64,000 nt of DNA from Chamaecrista fasciculata. Its lineage: Eukaryota; Streptophyta; Magnoliopsida; Fabales; Fabaceae. How positions within the stretch are numbered: position 1 is the first letter of the stretch; the number at the start of each line of letters is the position of its first letter. This document shows positions 34,423 through 44,139 of this stretch, piece after piece. The DNA lies in the NCBI GenBank assembly GCA_003254925.1, contig QANZ01027585.1, positions 146,355-210,354 on the forward strand, in the 5' to 3' direction. The notes below the pieces were generated by a model, which searched no databases, was not told where the DNA came from, and saw only the letters and a program-made list of their open reading frames with translations. A program made the translations under genes and the position numbers.

Positions 34423-34838
34423 GGCCAAAGTCCTATTTTGGTCCCTCAAGTTTGCTTGAAGTTTTGTTTTGATCCCTCAAGTTTTTTTCGTTTCGTTTTG
34501 GTCCCTCATATTTGCTCAAAGTTTCGTTTTGGTCCCTTAATTTTCCAAAACGTTCCACCGTTAGTCCCTGACTCGTTTCCATTAACTTTTTCCGTTAAAA
34601 ATGAAAAAAAAAAATTAATTTTTTTATCTCCGGACAATTTTGCACTTTTGCATTAAGGTCATTCCCTTTTGTTAAAGAGCAAAATTGTTGGGAGATGAAA
34701 GTTAGTTTTTTTTTTCTTTTTTTTAACAAAAAAAGTAGATGGAAAAGAATCAGGAACTAACGGTGGAACTTTTTAAAAACTTGAGGGACCAAAACGAAAC
34801 TTTAAGTAAACATGAGGAACCAAAATAGGACTTTGGCT
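34423..34838. mobile_element. MULE-like hairpin element, 9-bp TSD
   Basis: Ends GGCCAAAGTCCTATTTTGG and CCAAAATAGGACTTTGGCT are inverted. The perfect repeat tttataata flanks them (34414-34422, 34839-34847). Arms have TTTTGGTCCCTCAAGTTT units and a core with GTTAGTCCCTGACTCG. Confidence 0.84.
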
Positions 34839-35023
34839 TTTATAATATATTCAAATACTTATTATACATAGTTTTTAGCTAGAGTTTTGTGATCATAAAA
34901 TAATTAAATAAATATTTATTACTTTTTTAATATATAAAATGAAAATATTAACTTTTTTTCTAACAAATCTGTAATTTAAAATTTTAAGTAAAAGTATATC
35001 CGATATATCCAGACTATAAAATA

Positions 35024-35785
35024 AGTCTCAAGTGTACACCAAAACATTTTTTTATTGTCAACTGTATTATAATATCACCTCAAAGTTTAACTCTATCAAT
35101 TTTTTTTAATGAAATTAATGACATGATGTTAATTTGATCAACTTAAGTTTATAATTAACAATAATATAATGTTTGAAGCATAATTAATACTAACATAAAA
35201 ATTATTCTTTTGTCATTGTTTTATTTTTTTTTCATTTCTCATTCTCTAAGATGACATCTTTCTTTACTTGAAGAATCATCGGTTGACATAAAGACTACTA
35301 CAAAAACTCTCCATTTCATGATTATAGTATACCTTCAACCTTAGTTTCATTGAGTGATTTATTTATTTTACATCTTCTCAACACAATCTCTTATGCATTT
35401 AGAGGATGAAACGAAGATGGTGGTTTAGATCTAATCCGAATAAAGGGGAATGAAAAGATTTGAGAAGCTTTTGTAGTGATATATATCCCAAATAACCTAT
35501 ATAGTTCATATAGTGATGGAAGATGTAATCTGGAAACTTTGGTTCTACATAGTGACTGAAGAAGAAAAAGAAGAAAAAAATGAAAAAAAATATCTTTAGG
35601 TTAGTATCAATTATGCTTCAAACATTAGGTTAATTAATATCAATTACACCCTAAGTTGATCAAATAAATGTCACATTATCATTTTCAGTTAAAAACTAAT
35701 GGAGTTAGGCAATGGGTTGACATTGAGTTTAATGTTATACAATTGACAATAAAAAAAACTTGTAGAGTATACTTTAGACTGACCC
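35024..35785. mobile_element. Inverted-repeat element, probable MULE type
   Basis: Arms near 35024-35140 and 35650-35785 are inverted (for example attgtcaactgtattataat against its counterpart near 35730-35750), with more inverted pairing inside. Flanks tataaaata and tataattta match at only 7 of 9 positions, so the duplication is tentative. Confidence 0.6.
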
Positions 35786-36174
35786 TATAATTTAATAATA
35801 TTAAATGTGCTTTATCATAATTTTAAAATTGATATTTACATCTATTTTAGAATGCAAAGCCCATTAATTTATACTATTATCTATTAAAACCATTATTTAA
35901 CACAGCGAATCCCGTGTCCAAGATTAGTTTGAAAGGCCCAGAAAGAGATGTTCAATGGAGATTCATTATGAAAATAGATGTTTGTAGCTAGTACGTATTT
36001 ACAAAAGGAGCGACGACTAAAAAAAATGTTTAGGAGTGAACTCATAAGGTTATGATGAATTATTACTGTGGCAGATTGATTACATTTTTTCTTTTGTAAT
36101 AAAAAAATTTAGATGAGTTGGGTCTGGGGCTCACAAAGATTGGAGCATACCTCCAGACTCTATGAGCATTTATA
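35786..36174. other. AT-rich intergenic
   Basis: Nothing recognised. Confidence 0.45.
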
Positions 36175-36183
36175 AAAATATTT

Positions 36184-36408
36184 GGCTTAAGTGCACTTTT
36201 GGTCCACTAACTTTCGCAAAGGTCTCAATTTGGTCCCTTAATTTTTTTTGTTGCAATTTTGGTCCCCCAACTTTTGAAAACGTCTCAATTTGGTCCCCTA
36301 ACTTTTGAAAAAGTTTTCAAAAGTTAGGGGACCAAAATTATAACAAAAAAATAGGGGACCAAATTGAGACCTTGACAAAAGTTAGGGGAACAAAAGTGCA
36401 CTTAAGCC
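36184..36408. mobile_element. Short MULE-like hairpin, 9-bp TSD
   Basis: A 225-bp member of the GGCTTAAGTGCACTTTTGG family, with almost no core between the arms. Flanks aaaatattt and aagatattt (36175-36183, 36409-36417) match at 8 of 9 positions. Confidence 0.82.
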
Positions 36409-36595
36409 AAGATATTTATAGATCGTCTACCGTTTAATAAAGATTATGGATCATCTGCTCAATAGAGCATTGGTGTTGTACAACAGATGATCCTCTTCCA
36501 CTAACAAGGTTCACACATTAATAAGGAAAATCGAACTTATCACATTGATTACTATTTACAAGGGCATGATAATCTATGAGTTTTATACATTTTTG

Positions 36596-36725
36596 GCAAA
36601 ACACCCTTTCGTGCCCCTAACGTTTGCAATGATTTTCAGTTATGCCCCTAACGTTTCATTTTGTTCAGGCGTGTCCTCAATGTGAAACTAACGTTTCAAT
36701 TATGCCCCCAATTTTGACTCAATGC
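36596..36725. repeat. Single arm of the GGCAAAACACC element family
   Basis: It matches the left arm of the 16864-17439 element (GGCAAAACACCCTTTCGTGC, CCCCTAACGTTT units), but no partner arm follows. Hence a truncated copy. Confidence 0.65.
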
Positions 36726-37012
36726 CCATGTGGCAATTTTTTTTTACTTATGTGTCATCTTTTTGGTTGGCATGATGACTCGACATTCCTTTTTTTTTTT
36801 TTTCCATCGTGGCATGATGACTGGATTTACATTTTTGAACATAAAAATTGAGTACACTAGCAAATCAGTCCCTGGATTTACATTTTTCATCATCTTCATT
36901 CATTTTAGTCCCAAATCCTCAAAATAAAATTGTAAAGTGTCCCAAAACTCTTCCAAACATTTCAATTTAGTCCTTTTTTTTTTTGGCCTGAATAGTCCTT
37001 AAAAGTATTAAA

Positions 37013-37079
37013 AACCCTAAAACCTAAACTCTAAACCTTAAAACTATAAACCCTAAACTCTAAAATTCTAAACCCTAAA
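37013..37079 (+). repeat. Degenerate telomere-like repeat block
   Basis: About nine CCCTAAA-like units in imperfect tandem (aaaccctaaa, aacctaaact, ctaaacctta, aaaccctaaa). Similar blocks occur both as interstitial telomere remnants and in plant gene promoters. Confidence 0.65.
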
Positions 37080-38435
37080 AAAAAAATCTTAAGATTTAAG
37101 GATATGTTTTGATAGAAGGGCTCAGAGCAAATGAAAACGAGTGAAATGAATCAACTGGACTTGATATTTGTTTAGATGATTTTATTATGATGAAATGGAA
37201 TGGTAATAAAGGACTTTAAAAGTTCATTATATTTTAACTATTCAAAACTTAACAATTTTTTTTATTTGTCCAAATTAGGTGATTAAAAGTGGAATGGAGT
37301 GATTCAATACTATAAAATATATTTTTATCCTTTAACTTTAAAAGGATTACAACTTTAACTTTAATTATAGTTTTAGTCATGTGTTTATATTCTTTAAAGG
37401 TAATATTTTAAAAAATATAATTAATAATTTTTTTTCTTTTTCCTCTTTAAAATATTTAAACTATATATTTACTCGGATCATTCAAATTTATTATATTTTA
37501 TTAACGATTAATCTATGCCATCTTCTGTTAACCTTCCAAACATAACAGTGCCTAAATTGAGTTGTCTTTTGAAAGTGTCAATATTAATTTTGTGACACCT
37601 TGTTTTCTTCTCTTAAACTAAAAATATTCACCCGATGGCTTTACTTGTAGCAAAAGGTAAGTTTAGAGTTTGATTAAGTTTGAAAAAGAAATTATACTTG
37701 TTATTTACTTAATAGAACACTGTTAAGAGTATATTTTGATCAATATAAGGTATTTGATTTTAAAATTTAAAATAAATTAAAACAATTTAAACATATAATA
37801 AATAATTAAAACATGTTTTGAAATTCATTTTTTATAAGTTGTGTTTTTTCAATAAAAAAAAAGATTTAAATTTTCTAGATATTTTGATTTGATAATAGAA
37901 GGAAAAAATATACTTAATTTCAGAGTATAGTGTGACAAACCTAATAGTCAATTTCAAAGTAGTTTTGAGAAGGTCAATCGTTTTCTTACCAAAGATACCT
38001 TCCTCAATTCAAAACATATTCATGTTCGGAATTAAAACTTGTGTATGCTTTAAGCTGAAATTATACCCAAATTTTATTCTCAGATTCGAATTATCCATTC
38101 ATTTTTTAGTCTCTTCTGACTCTTCATGCTTGATCTAGACACATCTAAGATTTAAGAATGGTAAAAGTATTGATCTTGAAGATGATGATTCATTTAATTC
38201 AGCATTAAATCCGTTTGGTTTATTTGAAAGGGATGAGAAAAACGGAAGTAGACAAAAACGGAAGTAGACCCCATCTTGAAGATGATGAATTTTTTACTCT
38301 CTTTTTAGTAGAGCATAATTTTAATTATAGCCCGATTTTGAGGATTATATCTTTAAATTTTTTAAACATATGTTAACGATGTATATTTTTTATATTAAGA
38401 GTAAAGAAACTTATAACATAAAAAAAGTATCAAAG
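37080..38435. other. AT-rich intergenic
   Basis: No gene recognised. Small frames near 37932-38138 have no domain. Confidence 0.45.
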
Positions 38436-38577
38436 AAACTTACTAAAATATAATTTGTTTGATAATTAACTGTAGTCAAAATTCAGTTTGTAACATTAGG
38501 GTGCACAAACTTACTAAAATATAATTTGTTTGATAATTAACTGTAGTCAAAATTCAGTTTGTAACATTAGGGTGCAC
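38436..38577 (+). repeat. Perfect 71-bp tandem duplication
   Basis: Two copies (38436-38506, 38507-38577) of a unit starting aaacttactaaaatataatt and ending agggtgcac appear identical, followed by the first bases of a third. This indicates a very recent duplication or an assembly artefact. Confidence 0.93.
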
Positions 38578-39337
38578 AAACTTGACTGCCCCATTTCTAA
38601 ATTGAAATCGGGTCGGGCCATGTCTTGGGATTTGGTGTCCTAGGCTCGACCATGATACATCTATTATTTAAATTTTTATTTTTATTTTTATTTTTATTAT
38701 ATATATTTATATTTTTTTTACAAAATATTATTGTTTATTATAGAAAATATACATGTATTTTTATTTTTATTAATTGTATATTAAAAAATACATAAAATAT
38801 ATTTTTGAGATCAAAATTAAATTATACATGTATTTTTAATATGATTTTAAATTTTATTAACATCATACTAAATTACTAACTGATATTAAAGAGTTATATT
38901 AATTATTAAATTTGAATTAATATATTCAAAAAAAATTAATTTTAGGTCTATCATTTTATATAAATTAAATTTTATATTTTTATCTTTAAATAAATAAATT
39001 AATAATTAATTATTAAATTATTAATTTACTCGTTAAATTAATAAATTTTCATCAATAAATTTTACTAAATAAAAACTGTCCTATAAACGACCCATGTTTT
39101 GTATTTTAAATAGTAGGTGGAATATTCTGCAGGTACGTCCAGTTCAATTTTTGCTCAGAGGAAGCGCGTGTGCAACTCTCGCGTATTTGTCTATTTTATT
39201 CAATCACATCCGTCCCTCCTTCAATGCTGATCTAAAATATTCTTTTAAGAAATTTATGATTTGTAGTTTTGTACTTATATGACTTAAACCTTGATATATG
39301 ATCCAAAAATAAATAATCAAAACTGTCGAAAAACTTA
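38578..39337. other. AT-rich intergenic
   Basis: A TTTTTATTTTTA run lies near 38668-38700. No gene seen. Confidence 0.45.
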
Positions 39338-39781
39338 GAGAAAATTTACTTTTCGTCTTTAGTAAACGATTTAGTTTTTAAACCGTAGAAAAATATGAAT
39401 CGGCATTTGAATTTTACACCACTGTTAATTTTTTGGTTCTAAAATTGTAAGAAAATATGAATTAGTCCTTGAATTTTACCTTACTGTCAATCTTTTGGTT
39501 CCTAAATTGTAAAAAAATACGAATCAGTCCCTGAATTTTACACTACAGTCAGCCTTTTGGTCCTGAATTGTTAACCATTGTGGACCTTTACGCCACAGTT
39601 AGGGACCAAAAGGTTGACAATTGTGTAAAATTCAGAGATTGATTTATATTTTTTTACAATTCAAGAACCAAAAGATTGACACTGGTTTAAAATTCAAGAA
39701 TGGATTCGTATTTTTCTACAATTTTGAGACTAAATCATTGACTAAGTAACAATTTAGGGACCGAAAAGTAAACTTTCACAA
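39338..39781. mobile_element. Inverted-repeat element with tandem subunits
   Basis: The arms contain three repeated units each (aatcagtccctgaattttac type) and invert around about 39570. Ends GAGAAAATTTACTTTTCG and CGAAAAGTAAACTTTCAC pair. A repeat aaaaactta may flank it, but the exact ends are uncertain. Confidence 0.65.
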
Positions 39782-39865
39782 AAAAACTTACCATATTTTA
39801 TAAGAAAACCGTAAAAAGAAAAAAAGTCATGTTGAAATCAATTTAAAATGTTATAAAAATATATA

Positions 39866-40403
39866 GGTTGAAGGTTAACTTTGGTCCTAAATGTATGCCC
39901 TATTGTTTATTTTGGTCCATTATGTTTCAAAATGTTTAAATTGGTCTTAAATGTTGGCAAAATGTTTCATTTTGATCCAAACTATTGAATATGGCTCGTT
40001 TCAAGTTCAAACGTGACGAGTTTAGAGCTACATATTGTTCTTAAATAGTACTTTTTTTATTTAGTTGGGGTCGTCAACAAACGAGGTAAAATCGATCTTA
40101 AAAGTAGACTGCTCGTTTCATGGTTAAACAAGCAAAATTGATCATATCTCTCTCGTTTCAAATTCGAATTCAACGAATTCAGAGTTACGAGTTCTTCTGA
40201 ACAAATCCTTTGAACTTGAAATGAGAAACGAGAGAAATATGACCAAATTCAATAATTTGGGACCAAAATGAAACATTTTACCAACATTTATGACCAAAAT
40301 GAAACATTTTGTCAACACTTAGGACCAATTTGAACATTTTGAAACATAATGGACCAAAATGAACATTAGGACATACATTTAGGACTAAAATGAACCTTTT
40401 ACC
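39866..40403. mobile_element. MULE-like inverted-repeat element, 9-bp TSD
   Basis: Ends GGTTGAAGGTTAACTTTGG and TAAAATGAACCTTTTACC are imperfect inverted repeats. Flanks aaatatata and aaatattta (39857-39865, 40404-40412) match at 8 of 9 positions. Related decayed arms lie at 17465-17600. Confidence 0.78.
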
Positions 40404-40441
40404 AAATATTTAATAACCATCTAAAATAAATAAAATGTTTA

Positions 40442-41260
40442 GGGTAAAAGACTTGTTGGTGCCTCTAACGTTTGAGGTTAGTTTCAGTTATGCTCCCAAC
40501 ATTTGTTTTGTGTCAGTTATGCCCCCAACGTTTCACATTGTTGTCAATTATACCCTAACATCAATTTTTTTTTTGCCAAACTTTTATTTTGGTCTCTAAG
40601 GTTTGCTCAAAGTTCCGTTTTGGTCCCTCAGCTCAAAATCTTTCATTCATCATCATCACTACCACCACCACCACGGTCAACATCAGCAGTAACACCACCT
40701 CCGCCACCGAGCTTTTCCGGCGAAATACACGGTAGCCCTAACGACTACGAAAACTCTTAATATAAGGTTTTTTGACCTCCTGAGTTTAATGGCAGCCTGC
40801 ATTTTGCGAACAAATGACCGAAAATATGATTTTTGGCGATTGTGTAATTTTTCGGCGGCTTGTCAATCATTTTTTCGCAAAATGAAGATCATCATTGAAT
40901 TCAAGAGGTCAAAAAAACTTGGATTAGGAGTTTTCGTTATCGTCAGGGCTGCCGTGTATCTCGCCGAAAAGTTCTTCAGAGAAGACGAACCTCGTTGGAA
41001 AAGCTCTGTGGCGACGGTGACAACGATTGTGGTGCTGCTGACGGTGGTGGTGGTGGTGATGATGATGAATGAAGGACTTTGAGCTGAGGGACCAAAACAG
41101 AACTTTGAGCAAACTTGAAGGACCAAAATAGGTTTTTGGCAAAAAAAAAATTAAAGTTAGGGTATAATTGACAATAATATAAAACGGTGAGAGCATAACT
41201 GACACAAAATAAATATTAGGGGCGTAACTAAAACTGACCGAAACGCACAAGTCTTTTGCC
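40442..41260. mobile_element. Nested MULE-like element with an inverted gene-like cargo, 9-bp TSD
   Basis: Outer ends GGGTAAAAGACTTG and CAAGTCTTTTGCC are inverted and flanked by the perfect repeat aaatgttta (40433-40441, 41261-41269). Just inside, a second pair of arms (GCCAAAC..TTTTGGTCTC and its complement) resembles the 34423-34838 family, so one element appears nested in another. Both inner arms also contain coding-like sequence: the plus frame ends GEIHGSPNDYENS and the minus frame ends GEIHGSPDDNENS. The same gene piece is therefore present twice as an inverted repeat, preceded by CAC/CAT-rich sequence. Confidence 0.85.
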
Positions 41261-41269
41261 AAATGTTTA

Positions 41270-41778
41270 GTATTGGTTAGAAATCTACCGCAAGCATTTC
41301 AGAATTTTAACATATTTAATACTTTAAACATTTGAATTATTTGTATTATTATACAACCAGGTGAGGCATGTTATGTATGTCAGCCAGCAATGCTTGCAAC
41401 TTGCAAGCAAGAGAAAAGAAAAGGGTTGAAGTTGAAGCGAAGGAGTCCAACGGCGCGTGTACAATCGCGCGTGAGAACTCCACCTCGAACTTTAGTACAG
41501 AGATTACTGACGCACGTCATTTTACGTGCCCGTGAGAGTCCTTTATTTATTGTCACTCCAAAATCGAAAATTACAATCCAATCACACTTCAACGTGCGCG
41601 CGTGAGCCTCCTTTATTGTTCATTTATTTGTCACTTCACCAAAATTTCAACTCTCACTTCTTCTCAGTTTCTTATTCTTCTTCTTCTTCGCTTTTCTCCC
41701 TCATAAATCGAAATTCATTCATTCGTCAAAAGAAAAACTCAAAAGCTTCTTTCTTATGTCCCAACCAACCACACTATC
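41270..41778 (+). promoter_or_regulatory. Upstream region of the 171-aa membrane protein gene
   Basis: Holds two similar blocks (gtgagagtcctttatttatt at about 41532 and gtgagcctcctttattgttc at about 41603), each preceded by CG-rich ACGTGC or GCGCGC words, and then a TTCTTCTTCTTC tract (41672-41690) that probably lies in the 5' leader. No clear TATA box. Frames here are not called. Confidence 0.4.
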
Positions 41779-43630
41779 ATGTTCGATTTTGGAGACGACC
41801 TCTCCTTAGAGACCTATCGGATTCCATGGCTCATATGGATTCAGCTTCTCGTTCTCTTCCTTCTCATCGCTCTCCTTTATTGCTTCACCGTTTTCGCTTC
41901 AGATCCCTCCGACGATGTCTCCGCCGTAACTACCGCCGCCGCCGTCGCCGTCGCTGCCGGTGATTCTCCGTCTACCAGTCGATTGCTGTTCGATGATGTT
42001 CAACAGATGGAAAAACCTAGTTCCAAGAACGAGTCCACGGCGACTACGCTCGAAATCCACCTCAGGCGGAGTACACAGGTGCCTAACCTTTCTCTTTTGA
42101 ATTTCAATCGGATTTCTTAGATTTCGATAAACTTATCTGAGGCTTAAGCATTTACATTTCTTTTGTATCTGAGAATGAGGATCGCTAAGTTTTCTTTGTT
42201 ATTGATGTCCTTAATTTGTCTGCTCTGCAAACTTAAGCGCGCGTAAACTAATTGAATTAGACGGTTTTGACATCCTGTTAATTCTAGGGATATAGATTTG
42301 AGTTAATTTTCTAAAATTAGCGAGCAATACCCTGCTTCTTGCTCATCTTCAACGATAAATAATTAGAAAGTTTTCCATCATTGTTGATTTCGTTCGTTTA
42401 GTTTAAACCTTAGGGCTGGTATAATTGCCCTGGACTCTGAAGTAGTCAAGTAGTCCATTCCTTTCTTACAAGTGCCTCTAATATTCTCATCATTCTGCAT
42501 TAGATATTGCTTCTTTGGATGATTTTTTTTTAGACTTGTAAGGTAAGGAAAATTAGTGTTTATTAAAATGGGTGGGATTTTTTTATTAAAAAAAATGGTA
42601 TGGTGTTATCTTCAATGTTTAATAAAACTTTTATTAAAAAAATAGTATGGTGTTATCTGCAATGTTGGATGAGATCTAGAGTTAAAATTATCAAAATGAT
42701 GCCTTCTGGTTCCGTCTCACATGATGACTAGACCAGCAATCATCATTGGAGGAGAGAATGAGTTTTGGCATTGCTCTTTCAGAGCGTGGATGCCGGTGGT
42801 TGAGTTGGTTTGTGGGCAACGAAACTATACTCATGTTGCAATTATGTTCCCTATTATTAAACAAGTTGCTTTGCTTAAAAGTTATTTAACTTTCCTGTAT
42901 GTCATTATTGTATCTCGTTAAGATAACAGGGTCATTGATGAATTATCATGAGAGTTGGATAATCCATGTCATTGACCCTTTGTATTATACATTTGCAATG
43001 TGGACAGATAAACTTGGAACTAACATATAATCTCCACCTTGAAAGATTCATGAATTGATAGTTTGGTTTTTGAAAATCTAGTTTACACACTTCAATACTT
43101 CAATATCCTTAGAGCTATGGAAGTATGGAAACAATGCAGCTAAATTTCTCAAGTCTATTTTTTAGAGACTAACTTGCAAGGGCAAAAGGATTAAAATGTA
43201 TTTATTTTATGTTTTTCAGGATTGAAAAGTATAAACTAAACTTTTAAGGATTGAATGATTAACTCGTATGTCTTTCTATGGTCAATTTATATATTTACTT
43301 TGCTAAACTTGATACTGTAGAACATGTTCACTAAGTTGCTTATCCTTGAAAAGTGAAAGTGGTTTCATAGACATAAGACATGTGTAATGGATTAAAATAC
43401 CATTTGCATTGCAGGGAGGGGAGAACCGAAATATAAAAGGTGAGATATCAGCAGGCACAAGCAGAAGGATAGTGAGCGCAGAAGAAATGCCAGATATGGA
43501 GGGCCCTTCAAGTTTCCATCCATGCCATTATTTCCAGTTAGCTAGGGTAGCCTTTCTCAAATGTCTGGGTCTAGACTCTGCATCGGATAGTAATCCTACC
43601 CGAAAACAGAGAAAACGAAAAGAAAGTTGA
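41779..43630 (+). CDS. Small membrane protein with C-terminal CLGL motif, 171 aa, function unknown
   Basis: Exons 41779-42078 (100 codons, ending CAG/GTGCCT) and 43415-43630 (after TTGCAG) join in phase 0 across a 1,336-bp intron. The N-terminus MFDFGDDLSLETYRIPW is followed by one strong membrane helix (about 18-40), then an Ala/Val/Asp-rich and Ser-rich linker. The second exon is hydrophilic up to PSSFHPCHYFQLARVAFLKC, then LGLDSASDSN and a basic tail KQRKRKES. The segment from HPCHYF to CLGL resembles the conserved helix of elicitor peptide precursors (PCYFIEQVLKALSKCLGL in the gene at 51312), but the terminal Ser-Gly...Asn peptide motif is absent. The N-terminus brings to mind plant DUF1195-type proteins, but I am not sure. 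The intron contains a small tandem repeat near 42560-42660. Confidence 0.8.
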
Positions 43631-44103
43631 TTATCGAATTATGTTATCATTTATGACCCAATCTATGATTTGTTTATTTTACTCTTCTTCATAGTCGTTT
43701 AAAAGGACGTTAAACTGAATATAGTCCTAAAAAAAAAAAGAAAAAAAAAAGACTTGTAGTTGTAGAGTTGTAGTATTACTTCAAGATATATTACTGCCGA
43801 AGAAGGTTAATTTTTTTTCATTTGATTTCTGGTGGTGGATTTTTGGCTGTAGACTTCGATTATTTTATTATATTCGGGTAATGTCGGGTGAAGATCAAAA
43901 TGCTTAAAATTTAAAACATGATTTGATGAGTTGAATAGAAAATCGTCCAAGCACCAAGCACTCACAAAATGTCAGATGAGTGGTAAATTGTTTTAAAAGG
44001 TTATTGACTGAATCATTTTTAAAAAAGGTTATTGAAGCATGTTTAAGTTTTGAATGACTTGATCCAAAAAAAAAAGTTTTGAATGAGTAAAGATAAAGAA
44101 TTT
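43631..44103. other. 3' flank of the membrane protein gene
   Basis: Holds an A-rich tract (about 43729-43750) and AT-rich sequence up to the LINE target site. Nothing else recognised. Confidence 0.45.
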
Positions 44104-44139
44104 AAACTAAAATATCATCCTATCTTTTTTTACTCTGCT

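Noticed and set aside
40924..41262. Frame with a run of His residues
   Set aside because: Produced by CAC/CAT repeats in the captured fragment of a hairpin element.
41526..41963. 145-codon frame ending in an Arg run
   Set aside because: Alternate-frame shadow over exon 1 of the membrane-protein gene.
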